A DNA stretch of 64,000 nt from Pilatotrama ljubarskyi (lineage: Eukaryota; Basidiomycota; Agaricomycetes; Polyporales; Polyporaceae): the NCBI GenBank assembly GCA_022385805.1, contig MU277680.1:396780-460779 (forward strand). The letters are read 5' to 3'. Each line of letters starts with the position of its first letter. The stretch's first letter is position 1. The position numbers were made by a program, and so were the translations under genes. Below are positions 7,702 to 18,061 of the stretch, piece by piece. The notes below the pieces were generated by a model that was not told where the DNA came from, searched no databases, and saw only the letters and a program-made list of their open reading frames with translations.

Positions 7702-10700
7702 TCACACAGGCGTGTGAAGCGATGACCTTGCCTGATGATCATTGAGTGGTTTGCTACTGCGCGAGCGAGAATCGCACACGCACCTGCGCGCCGTTGCGGC
7801 CGCTCCCACAAGCCCTTGATTCTGCAGTGCCTTCGCCTTCACGAGCCACTGTGTCTCTTCGTGCTCAAAGAACTGCAATGTCCGCCACATCTCTTCACGC
7901 TGCAATGTGACCTCCTCTTCCCACCGACTCTTGAGCGCGTTCTGGCAGAACCAGTGCGCCTTGACACCTACACCAATCACCTGTGAGCTTGCACCGTTCG
8001 CCTGTTATGCGCGACACTCACTGTGGATGATGAACTTCTTGATGTCTCCGTCCGCCAGTCTATGGGCAAAGCTGAAGTCGCCCCAGATCCATGATTGATC
8101 GCGGTAGCTATTGCCGAGACGCTGCTCCTCAGAGATGATGGTGAACGGTCGGCAGTCGTTGTCCTCCAAGACTGGGAAATTGTCGTCTTCTTTGCCCATG
8201 GCAAGGACAAGCAGCTTGTGGCGGGCCGTGCGGTATGCTTCCTTCACCTCGTTGATCGCCTCTCGCTTGGCTAGGAGGCACCGATCCACTTCCGTGTTGT
8301 GAATGACGCCCCAGCCTTGTGTCCTCCGTACATTCAGCGAGAGGTGCGTTGTGAGATGCAATCGCAGGGCGTCCAGAGCCTCGTTGGCCTGTCCTTCACG
8401 TAATCCACTCTCAATCTTCACGAGGTCCGCCATCGCTGCGTGAGTCCAGATGGCGCTATGTAGATCAGACGGGAGCAGAAATTCTCCGTCCTCCACGATC
8501 TCCAGCCATTCCTTGGCAATGGTGGGCAACGTCGCACCAGACTCAGCTTTGGGCAGCGCAGAACCGCTCGCTTTGCCCTTGCCTTTAGCGTCGGTGGAGC
8601 TGGGAATCCCACACGCAGCATCGTCTGCGGCGTCTCGCACCGGAAAGCTGCTGCCCATGTTCTCCACATTCACGCCCTTCAATGCGGTGTCCAGGTATGG
8701 TTGGACGCATGCCTGGTAATCATCGTGGCACGTGGCCTTCTGACAACGAAAGTCAGCTACTTCGTCCGCCATGCGGCTTCGTGCGCTCTCATCTCCAGTC
8801 TTGAACTTTGTGATCTTGTCGCGCAGAGTTGCCCTGATGCCTGCATGTCAGAATGGGTGTCCACCTGTCAAGAGTTTGCAAACCGACCTGGACGCTTCCA
8901 GGAGCAGGACTTGCTCAATAGCTCCGACAGCTCCGACGCCTGGCCCCTCTCCTTGGTCGAGTCGCTCTGACTTGAGCTGCTCTGCCATCGCCTTCGCGAT
9001 GAGCACTGCGTTGGGTCGTTACCACCGATCTCGACGGGCATAGAAGGCTCACCCACCAACGTTCTCCGGAGGTTCATAGGGATTTTCCAGGTCCTTGTGC
9101 TGGGTGATGTCGACTACCTTTGCCTTGAAGGCACGCTTCTCCTCGCGCCATTTCTGCAGATCTGGCTGGTGGTGCTTCTCGATCGACTCCTCAATGTGCT
9201 CCATGTAGGCGACAGCCGAGGCGTAGTGCTTCTTGGCCTTGTCAAGGTACATGACGAGATCTTCGACTGGAACTCCTCAGCAGGTGCGCGCCATGTATCG
9301 CAGGTATCACGTACCAATATGCAACACGCGGCGTGTATTCAGGTCCAAATAGAAATCATTCAAAATGTCATGACAATGCCGGGCAGACATTTCTTTCGTC
9401 CTTCGCCCTACCCTGTTGGTGATTGCCCAGACTCGCTCCAGCGGCTCGCCGTCGTCCATGGCCGAACCGGGCAGATAGTGCAGAGAGTGCTTATATTGGC
9501 ATTCGCCCTTGTGCATAGCGAGATGGTACTTGCCGACTGTCCCGACGATCTCGGGCAGTTCAGCGTGCGCGATCGAGTCAAGCTCCTCAACGCACGACCC
9601 AAACTCATTCTTCAGCCGCTTGCGAAGGTTTCTCATGTATTGACAGGCGATGTCGTAACATCCCTTCAGAAGCAGCAAGACTAGGTACCGCTGGAGGCAC
9701 GACACAAGAGCAAAGTCGACATAGAGGTACCTGGGATGATATCAGTGCGCGAGATCAGTGCGCGGTCCCGCGAAGCATAAACGAGGTATGCACCCCTCGG
9801 CGCACAGGAGATCAACGATGCTGCCTGGCAACATGAACATGTGGTGGCAGGTGATGGCGATGATGCCGGAGACCTTGCCCTTGTACTTGCCATACCCCAT
9901 GGCGCCGAACTGGTTGCATGTTGTAGACTGCGAGGCTGGTCAGATACGCTGTGGCCTTGCATGTCATTGCGCTCACCTCGCTCTCTGGCTTTGGGGCCTT
10001 CTTGAGGAATGTCTTGAAGTTGTTCGTGTTCATAAAGTACCCTGCTTCTTTGCTCAGAGCAACGTCGTCGGGATCCGTATCCTTGTCCTTGAGCCCAAGA
10101 TGGAAGTTGCCGTCAATGCCAAAATGCAACACATTGAGGTACCTGATTGCGCGTGAGTGACAGGCCACGGGATGTGATTGAGAATAGTCGAAGGATGTAC
10201 CTCTGCTCCTCATCCCGGACCTGCCATTTTGGCCGCATATTGATCCCTGGCTGAGGACATGCCGGACACAACACCGCCAAGCTTCCCGGGCCGAGTTCTT
10301 GCCCAGCTGCCACGCCGCAGTTCCGTCTGGTGTTGATGTAGCGATACACCTGCATGCTGTTGTTGAACTCACGGTAGCGATCCTATACCCTGTTATTTCA
10401 TTTCTCGACCTGGACGTGCACAACACACCTTGACTAGGTGGGGCGCGACATTGTCTGTGACCCAAGCCAGATACCCCAAATAGTCGTGAATGTTCAGCTG
10501 CCCTTGCAGCTCTAGGCCATGAAAGGCCCGTAAGGCATTGAGCATCGTCGCTGTTCGAGGCTGCTGCCAAGTCGCCGGCCATAAGCCGACTTGCGTGAGC
10601 TATTCGGTCTCAGGAGTGGTGCCTGCGCAGTCACAAAAACGGATAGGTATATCGGCTATGCCATGTTCGTGGATCACCACCATGTCGCGAGGTTTCCTCC

Positions 10701-11433
10701 AGCTGTAAGGGCATGCACGCCCACCGTGCCCTAGGGACCAGACGAAGCCGAGGTCCTTCAACAACTTGCTCTGCCAGAACTGTAACTCGCTGTGCCACAT
10801 GAGAATGCGGTCGAACGGCCGGTGTTTGTGTGCACGCTTGACGCAAGCGAGGCATATCGGGCGAGGGTCGTGGCAGTCCTCGCATCGGAACAGGGTGCGA
10901 AGGCCTTCAGGCTGTAGCCATGGGTCTGACAAGCATTCCGGGCACGTCTCCATGCAGGACGGCGGACTCTCGGCGTGATCCATGAATGTTTGTGCGTCGG
11001 TGGCGTGCTGGTCTGCAAACCTCTTCATGTGCGTGGACGGCTGACAAAACAGCATGTCAGACTCGTAGCCGGGTAAGAACCACATCACCCGCACCAAGTA
11101 CACCTCAGGATGTTCATCCATCTCCGCCTCCTCTGGAACGTCTTCGACAGTTACCGGATGTCGCGTGTGCCACTCGCTCATGCTCGAAGGGCCGGGTATG
11201 TTCAAAGACAGTGTCGCCAATGAGTCAATCACGGCCCCAGACACCTCGAAGTCTTTTGCATCGGCCCCGGGACGTGACGATGCGTCGTCAGGCTTCGTGA
11301 CTAACTCCCAAACGGCTCGAAATGGCTTCATGAGACGCGATGCGGGGGAGGGTTCCCGACGACGGGGCTTCTTAGCAGGCTCCTTGCCCAGCCGAACCAG
11401 GCCTTCGACTATCTTTCGCTTCTTGCTGCGCAT
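7702..11433 (-). pseudogene. KDZ-family transposase gene, nearly complete, disrupted
   Basis: Exons read on the minus strand: 11433-10429, 10382-10201, 10142-9977, 9927-9794, 9730-9315, 9275-9057, 9005-8888, 8833-8022, 7980-7702. Exon 1 has a basic N-terminus and the CxC2-type cysteine cluster of KDZ (Kyakuja/Dileera/Zisupton) transposases (C-x2-C, C-x2-C, C-x2-C around 10960-10840). The RNase H-like core follows, with D-G-N-F-H-L (exon 3), Y-D-I-A-C-Q-Y, H-L-A-M-H-K and the E-R-V-W block (exon 5). Two lesions are visible. TAG at 10600-10602 lies inside exon 1, with perfect KDZ sequence continuing in frame after it. The last intron (7981-8021) joins phase 1 to a frame that needs phase 0. These elements are common in Agaricomycetes; this copy is probably immobile by itself but recently active. 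Confidence 0.88.
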
Positions 11434-12104
11434 GGCGTGTGTGTTAGCGGATGTCTGTGCTATGTAATGTCCAACGCGATGGAGGGGAGCAGGCGAGTCA
11501 AGAAAGGTACTAAGCGCCCGGCGTTGTCTGGCCGGATATATCGATGGCGCACCAATCTCCCCCCGTCCGCTGAGCACATGCACAGGGTGTTATTCCTTGG
11601 CTGATCCACAACCCGCGCAAATGCGAGCTACATGTTGACGTGCTCGCGGATACATTCACAAACAGGCCACGTTACGGCGGAAGGCGGCGAGGCATACTAA
11701 CTATGGGACAAAGAGCACGATTGATTCGTGTGGTATAGCTCCATGTTACAACGCAGGGGGATTGTATACGCAGTATCACATCCTCAGAGTAGTCTAGATC
11801 TGAGCCATGCAGAAGGGCATACATGAACTGACCGAACGGTGCACTCGGGCACATACACACCCCTTTCCCAGGATTTGCTGGGGGAGAATCATCCACGCAA
11901 GCCGATCGTCAAGCCGCCCCACTTTTGAGCAACCTAGTGGTCTGGTGTTAAGGAAGGCGGAGATAGACATGCTAGAACCTCACAGATGTACTGTACAACA
12001 TAATCTCACTACTAGCAATGCTGGAATAGCCCCTCTTTGTCAGGAAAACCCCAGCACTCACCGAGTGAGTATGAGATGCATGAGCAAAGCTTAAAGTCAA
12101 AGGC
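11434..12104. other. Gene-free stretch upstream of the KDZ gene
   Basis: Only short unconnected frames occur. The KDZ promoter and 5' terminus should be in the first part, but no inverted terminal repeat matching the other side could be assigned by eye. Confidence 0.5.
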
Positions 12105-12109
12105 CTTCA

Positions 12110-12182
12110 TGGCGTAGTGGTCGTGTGCGGGTGCTTGTGACAGTGTACCTCGAGGTTTGAAACCTCGCCCTGCCCTTTTTTT
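12110..12182 (+). ncRNA. tRNA-like Pol III unit (SINE head or tRNA pseudogene)
   Basis: TGGCGTAGTGG at 12110-12120 fits the A box and GGTTTGAAACC at 12154-12164 fits the B box, at tRNA-like spacing. A run of seven T at 12176-12182 could terminate Pol III. The 5' side lacks a strand complementary to the 3' CCTGCCC, so no acceptor stem forms and this is not a functional tRNA. It is most likely the head of a tRNA-derived SINE or a decayed tRNA gene. Whether it is transcribed cannot be told from sequence. Confidence 0.55.
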
Positions 12183-12201
12183 CGAGCGCTCCACGTAACT
12201 C

Positions 12202-12345
12202 CAGATATCTGTCCGACATCTGGCACAGGGTGGTCGGGTATTTGGCATCAGACATTTGTCGGGTGACGCGCGAAAGGTAATGGTTCGGTATTGGTCACAC
12301 ATCAAACCGATATCTCGGATTTCAGATATCGGTCCGACGTCTGGC
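12202..12345. repeat. Direct 23-bp repeat and palindromes downstream of the tRNA-like unit
   Basis: A 23-base word beginning CAGATATC occurs at 12202-12224 and 12323-12345 with two mismatches. The second copy overlaps a perfect inverted repeat, 12306-12315 with 12324-12333 around an 8-base loop. A further imperfect inverted copy of the CCGACATCTGG word lies near 12245-12265. The block could be the body of the same SINE or a foldback element. Confidence 0.65.
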
Positions 12346-12899
12346 TCGCCCGAGCGTGTAGGGCCAGGACGATGAGGCAATCCGCCAGGATCTGCTTACC
12401 AGGGAAGCCCTATGTTGTATATACTCTCAGTGGGCCTTCCCAGGTGTCCTCTTCTGACCCAAGCGCACGGTAATTTCATCCGGACGCCCGACCTCTTATA
12501 CGCGCCGCCATGTTTCGCACTGTCAGATTCGCGTCCGTAGATCGCATATTGGTCGTGAATGTTGCCGATACATCCATTACACGCTTGGGTGTCGCCCTCG
12601 CAGACACATGGCTCGGGCTGCTATGAGGAGGAAGCGACAAAGAGCATCCCACACCCATATCGCGTGGGAAGTGAGTGAGTGTACAGTCGACCTCGCAGAG
12701 ACTCGTCGGCCTTGGTATGCACGAGAACGCAATAAATGCGCTCGTGCCCGCCAGGTCACACCAGCGCACCATGTGGAACTCCTCTCTCGGCCTGGATAGC
12801 GTCACTTCAGACATGCGGCAGTCTCGATACGATCAAAGGACTAAGAACCTCTTTTCAAGCATCCCTCGGGAATCATGGGCACGCCGTGCATACTCGATT

Positions 12900-13960
12900 C
12901 TAACAGCTTGCGAAGCCTCCCCGGACGGCAGCGGGAGAACGTTGGGTCATGATAGCTCCTCTGCCCAGGATAGTAGGTCTTTGATAGAGACATTTCTTGG
13001 TTGGGGTAATGGGGCACTCTTTGATTGCTATCAGCTGCTGTCGCGTCAAGACACCCAGGGGACGCACCTCTCCAGATATACCAGTCGGTCCTGGCACAGA
13101 CCGGACCGAGGGTGCATTTGATTGAGACGATGAGCCTTGAGACGCCATGCGTAATTGCGCAAGTTGCGCCTCAAGAGCGTCACATTTACTAAGGGGAATT
13201 CAGCGTGAAACTCCGACTATTCCCTGTCTGACGTACGAGTGGATGTTCTTGGTCTCCTCCCTCCTCAGCTCGAGTTGGCGTCGCATCATCAACTCGAGGT
13301 TGCCTCTCGCTTGTACAGGGCGAAGGTCGTTCGCGGCAGCCATGATGTTCTGCGCAAGGACGTTGATCCATTCCAAATGCCGCTTCCATTCCGGTTCATT
13401 TTGGGCGGAGGAGGCCGTTGGAGGGGGTAAGAGAAGGGCACTGAGTAGCTTGGAATAGGTGACGAGGAGCGAACGCAGTATACTGCGTAAAGCGGGACGG
13501 CGATCTTGGGGTCGCAGACATTTGCTCAGAGGATAACACAAGAAGCAGAAGATGTACGATGCGTACCGACACTCGGGTCTGCAGGATACAGCTGGCGTCC
13601 GCCCAGCTCCGCTAATGAGGGGATTGTTTCCTTAATCTGAAGAGACAAGTGGCTTCTTAGGTTGCCGTTCGGAAACAATGTCTGGTATTTACGCACAAAC
13701 CAAGTGTCACCGAAGACCGTGTAATGGCCCTCCTCGAGAATCCAATCGACTCTAGGCTTCTCCAGCTGCGCGAGCGGCCAGTCCGGGACGTCCGTCTGGT
13801 CTGACAGCACCTCATATTGGTTTATCGAGTATAAGTCAGCGTCCTTCCCCACGCGTTCGCGGAGGAGCTCAAGGAGCTTGAGGTTATGGTTGGTGTAGCG
13901 GGTGTAGTGCGATGGTGGAGATGGGAACGGGTTGCGCAGCTCAGTCTCCTCGTCGTCCAT
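12900..13960 (-). CDS. MED7: Mediator complex subunit 7
   Basis: Exons 13960-13697, 13636-13567, 13504-13237 and 13188-12900 join into 296 codons plus stop. The N-terminus has the hallmark P-F-P-S-P-P block followed by a helix. Next come W-F-I-K-E-T-I-P-S-L and L-Y-P-A-D-P, then the R-P-A-L-R-S-I-L-R-S-L-L helix and the conserved N-D-L-R-P-V-Q-A-R block with a coiled coil behind it. Med7 sits in the Mediator middle module, pairs with Med21 and Med31, and links activators to RNA polymerase II. Intron 13637-13696 is 60 nt and contains no in-frame stop, so it could be read through; it was removed because family members have the two flanking blocks contiguous. The last exon is Ser/Pro-rich and less certain. 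Confidence 0.9.
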
Positions 13961-14217
13961 CGCCCGCCAGTCGCGCTTGAATCAGTTCAGCGTACAGAAG
14001 GGTAGCGAGGTGTATCCCGAGGAGGCTGGGCGAAAGCGAGTGGCCGTTGTGGCCAGAGCTGCATGAGAGCGGGAAGTTGGACTGATCCCGCGCAAGCGCG
14101 CGTGAAGACTCGCGACGCGACGCGAGCGCGCGCCCGGCGTCTGCTACTTGCCTCTCAACCTCCACCATCCCGTTCGCGCCTGCTCCTCTTGAGCCCTAGG
14201 CATCCCGCGCGATTACC
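13961..14217. promoter_or_regulatory. Shared promoter region of MED7 and the BCL7-like gene
   Basis: The 257 bases between two divergent start codons are very GC-rich, with CGCG clusters around 14090-14135. No TATA element was seen. A bidirectional promoter is inferred from geometry only. Confidence 0.45.
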
Positions 14218-14916
14218 ATGGCCACACGAAGGAGAGTTGGATTTAGCACCGCGACTTCGGAGGCCTCGCGGAGGCAGTTGATGCAACCAGTGCCGTGCTG
14301 GGAGAAAGTGTGGGGACCTCCGGACGGCGCAGCACCAGGTTCGACGCTTAGAGTATACAAATGGGTCAAAACGGACAAAAAGCAGGTAAGCCTTTGTTCT
14401 ACGCTGCCGCAAGGCAAGATGACGCGTGTGCTAATGACTTTATAGCAATTCAGCGACGACGAAGGAGAGGCGGACCAGCCGCTCGCGCCTATCCAGCCAG
14501 AAGAGATTGAAGTGGTGGACGGAGACGAGGAGATGGACCAAGACGAAGCCGCTGGATCCACCGCGCCCGACATGACACCTGGCCCCATGTCGCGCGACGT
14601 TTCCGAGCCCGCGCCTGCGATGAAAGACGGGGACGAGTCCAACAAGCCCTCGCCGAAACCACATCCACTCTCCATCTCCTTCCAGCCTCCCACTCCGACC
14701 CCCGCCCCAGATGACGACGTGCTGGACGAGTCTCTCAGGCCCCAGGAGGGAGACCTCAGCGCAAACATGAGTCTGGATATGGGAGCCATGGGCCCGGACG
14801 GCGAGCCGTACGAGTCCGCAGGCGATATGTCTCAGCTGCAGCAGTCGGACACCTTACTAGGTGGGCCGCTGATGGACCAGTCAATGGACGATCCGTTCGC
14901 TGTGCCGCCCTCATAG
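14218..14916 (+). CDS. BCL7-like N-terminal domain protein
   Basis: Two exons, 14218-14385 and 14446-14916, join in phase 0 into 212 codons plus stop. The ATG has a good context (ACCATGG). The intron has GTAAGC, a GCTAATGAC branch site and TATAG. Residues about 28-52 read W-E-K-V-W, then L-R-V-Y-K-W-V, closely like the W-E-K-K-W...L-R-I-Y-K-W-V core of the BCL7 family, whose animal members are SWI/SNF (BAF) subunits. The rest is acidic and Pro-rich with D-E-M-D-Q-D segments and no further domain. A role in chromatin remodelling is inferred from the short N-terminal match alone. The downstream acidic region is not conserved in any family I can name. Confidence 0.72.
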
Positions 14917-15238
14917 CAGTGTTCCGGCCACGCTATCGAGTGCAGCGGTGCTATTATGTATCAGTATGTGTGCATTTCATGGTGTTTGTTCATGGGACCA
15001 AGCCTTTGTTGTTGGTCCAACCCTTCAGGCATTCAACAATTGCCCCCACAACGGCGAGCATGCAGCATGTGAGCCGCCTCTTTGATAAAGGTTCACAGCG
15101 GAGACCAGTTCCCCATTAGCGTGCATCAACGTCCTCTCCTCAGGGAGTTTCCCCAGGACGAGATGGATTCAACAGCATTCTGGCCGAAGCCGGCGAATGT
15201 TCCATCCGAGCATAAGTTACGCAAGAACTTGGATACAT
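14917..15238. other. Intergenic, 3' ends of two convergent genes
   Basis: Holds the 3' regions of the BCL7-like gene and of the Asterix-like gene. No coding signal was seen. Confidence 0.5.
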
Positions 15239-15835
15239 TCATGCAGATGGCACCTTTGCTCCAGGCCCTATGAGTATGAGAGGAAGGTAGGAGGCTATGA
15301 GTGCGCCAATTCCAAGCCTTGAAGGGGATTCATGCGGCGCATCAGCATAACCCCGAGTTGAGAGCCGTAAACTCTGAGACTCACAGAATGACGCTGATGT
15401 TGCTCTGGCCTCCTTCCTTCGTGCGCAGGGGGTGTTGGTTGATGACGCTGTTGATGGACAGCAGGAGAGCAGGCCAGGCGAGATACCTATCGGACAAGAG
15501 GAGGCTCCGTTCAGTACGACGTTGTGAGCATGTATAATCAGCCAATGCGCACCGGTTTCGCGTCACCATAATCAGACCAGAGACAAACATCACTGCAGGA
15601 GACATTCCTCGTCAGATATCCCGCTGCGAACAGCTCACAGGCTCCCGCACGTACTGGAAGAGGATAGCGCATCTGTCACATCCGCACCCACGCAAGGTCA
15701 GCGATTCCTACGCTTTTTGAAAGACACACTGCAGCACGTACCAAGAGAATCAGTCTGCCATTTCTCTGGCAGAGTCAACGGAGCCTCCGCAGACGGGTCG
15801 CGGGGATCGTCGCCTGGAACGACCGCAGAGGACAT
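15239..15835 (-). CDS. Asterix/PAT-complex-like small ER membrane protein (UPF0139 type)
   Basis: Four short exons, 15835-15742, 15592-15553, 15486-15385 and 15317-15239, join to 104 codons plus stop, all at GT/AG sites. The N-terminus is polar with a D-P-R-D-P motif. Two to three hydrophobic segments follow: V-M-F-V-S-G-L-I-M, the W-P-A-L-L-L-S-I-N-S block and an I-A-S-Y-L-P-L-I-L tail. The pattern of a short charged head, the R-N-R turn and the L-R-T-K-E-G loop aligns without gaps to animal Asterix (WDR83OS), part of the PAT chaperone for multipass membrane proteins at the ER. It was found only by splicing; no single frame longer than 75 codons exists. Intron 1 (149 nt) is the longest of the gene. 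Confidence 0.82.
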
Positions 15836-16129
15836 GGTGGTTCGCAGCCACCTCGCTTGCGGGCCAGCGCGCTCATCGTCTGTATACAGGCGCCCGTGCA
15901 GCTACATGGGTCCCGCCGCCGCACTCGCACTATAGCTAAATGAGTTGGTTGCAGTCCATTTAGATGGTGACCTGGCGAGCAAGCAGATACGATGCAAACG
16001 TGTTATTCCATCTCCATCGCAATATATCCTGGTTATAGTTTGTTACAACAACAATGCAATACACTGCCAGTTTTCTACCTCCTGCTCCGGCGCGGGACCA
16101 TCGCTGCGTTTTCCGCCTACATGTACACG

Positions 16130-18061
16130 TCATACACTCGCGCCAACCTCGCCCGCAGGCTCAGCGAACCTCTCAATGACCTGCTTCACCAACTCGACAC
16201 GCGGCGCCTCGACATCGATGACTCGACGCTCACGCTCTAGGAGACCCTTGAACTCCGGCGGGAGGACGTCGCGCTCAAAATCGAACGACGGGGAGCGCTG
16301 CAGCGCGCGGGTGACCGCTTCTGAGAATTTCGCGGGATGCGCGGTCGAGAGGACGATCTGTCGCGTCCGTGGAGGACTAGGAGGGGAAACGGAGGTAGGG
16401 GTGAGTGAAAAGATACGACATGAAGGGGAGGGCTGGGCGTACTTTTGGGAAGCGACTGTGCGCGCTGCGCAGAGTCCAACGGCAGTGTGGGGATCGGCGA
16501 TATAGTGCGCATCCGACTCGAAGTAGTACCTGATCGTCTCGAGGGTCTATACAACGACCGGTCAGAGTCGAGAGTGAATCCGCCCGCACCGAGAGACACA
16601 CCTGTTCGTCAGAAACCCTCTCTGCGAAGAAGTCTCTCCGCGCCAGCTCGAGCACAGACACGGGCACCTGTACACGGCCGTCGCTCTTCACCTTGCTCAT
16701 CCAATCCGCGAGTGTCGCTCCCGCTGCATTCTTCCTCGACGCCGCGTCGTCGCCCTGTGCAGCGCCCTCATACGCAAGATACCACAGCAGCCGCTCAAAG
16801 TTGCTCGACACGAGGATGTCCATCGCCGGGCTCAGCGTCTCCTTCACCCCGCTCGCGTCGGCAGCCTGCTTCCCGTCCGACGCACCGCTGGCAGGCTCGC
16901 TCGCCCCAGGCGCAGTCGAGCTGGAGTCCACCTTCTCGTACGCACCGCTCTTCCAGAAGCGCGCGAGAATGTCGTTTTCGTTTGTCGCGACGCCAAGGCG
17001 ACTCATCGGGAGGCCCATGCGCTTGGCGTAGTACCCCGCGAGGACGTCGCCAAAGTTGCCGGTGGGGACGACGTACTGAACCTCGATCTCATCCGCATTG
17101 GGTATTTGACGCCGGAGGTGGAAGTAGGAGAGGAAGTAGTAGACGGTCTGCGCGAGGATGCGCGCCCAATTGATAGAGTTGACCGCGCCGAGGCGGTGAG
17201 TTGCGTTGAACTCGCGATCAGCGAAGAGGGATTTGACGATGTCCTGAAAAGGGGCAAGTTAGCGGACGCCGGCCAGAATGGGAGAGGGAGGAGCGTACTT
17301 GGCAATCGTCGAAGGTGCCCTGAACAGCGAGGTTGTGCACATTTGCGTCGGTGACCGTCGTCATCTGTGCTTCCTGGATAGGGGATACGCGACCCTTGGG
17401 GTGCAAGATGAAGATGGATATATTCGCCTTGTTTCTTAGCCCATAGATGGCAGCGCTGCAAAGGCAGCTCAGTATCACTCCAACAAAGTCTCGCAGCAAA
17501 TGGATGGCTTCATAGATCCATACGCTAGTCGTGAGACATACCTTCCCGTATCACCACTCGTCGCGCCGACAACGGTTAACTTCTCCGGCTTCTCGCCGGG
17601 GGCCTTCCGGGCATTCCTGCGCTTCAAGAAGAACTCGAATAGGTTTCCAAGGAGCTGTAGCGCAACATCCTTGAACGCGAATGTCGGCCCGTGAAAGAGC
17701 TCGAGCACGTATGTCTTCTCGTTCAGCTTCTTGAGCGGCGTGATGTCAGGGTGGCGGAAGGTGCTGTAGGACTTCTGGACGAGCGCACGGAGCTCTTCTC
17801 GCGAGATCTCCTCGGGAGAGATGTAGAGGGACAAGACCTCAACGGAGAGGTCGACGAAAGAGTAGTCCTTCCAGGCGGTCTGCCAGTCCTCGGGCAGCGC
17901 AGGGACATGTTCGGGGATGTACAGGCCGCCGTCCGGAGCGAGTCCAGCGAGAACCGTCTATGAAGCGGCGTTCAGAATCGGGGAGCTCGATGCACAACAA
18001 AAGTATAGACCTCCTCAAAAGACAACAGTTGGTCTGCGCCTCTGGTCGAGAAGTACTTCAT
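16130..18061 (-). CDS. THR4: Threonine synthase
   Basis: Six exons (18061-18011, 17957-17542, 17455-17299, 17243-16602, 16546-16443, 16376-16130) give 538 codons plus stop, a normal length for fungal threonine synthase. The enzyme converts O-phospho-homoserine to threonine with pyridoxal phosphate. The start M-K-Y-F-S-T-R-G is the usual fungal N-terminus. F-A-F-K-D-V-A-L-Q contains the lysine that binds the cofactor, and S-G-D-T-G and H-P-K-G-R-V-S-P complete the active site. G-N-F-G-D-V-L-A-G-Y-Y-A-K and the late S-T-A-H-P-A-K-F block are also present. The insert around residues 325-350 is Ser/Ala-rich and species-specific. The gene lies 294 bp upstream of the Asterix-like gene on the same strand. 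Confidence 0.95.

Noticed and set aside
9812..10582. 256-codon minus-strand frame in the KDZ region as a separate gene.
   Set aside because: It crosses four KDZ introns in mixed frames; the KDZ motifs are recovered only by splicing out those introns.
13526..13960. MED7 first frame ends in a CaaX-like C-V-I-L, resembling a fungal pheromone or Ras-type tail.
   Set aside because: It is read-through of the third-exon boundary; splicing at 13505-13566 restores the MED7 sequence, and no pheromone-precursor context exists.
15945..16505. 186-codon plus-strand frame as a gene.
   Set aside because: It overlaps the 3' exons of threonine synthase on the other strand and has no recognisable sequence.
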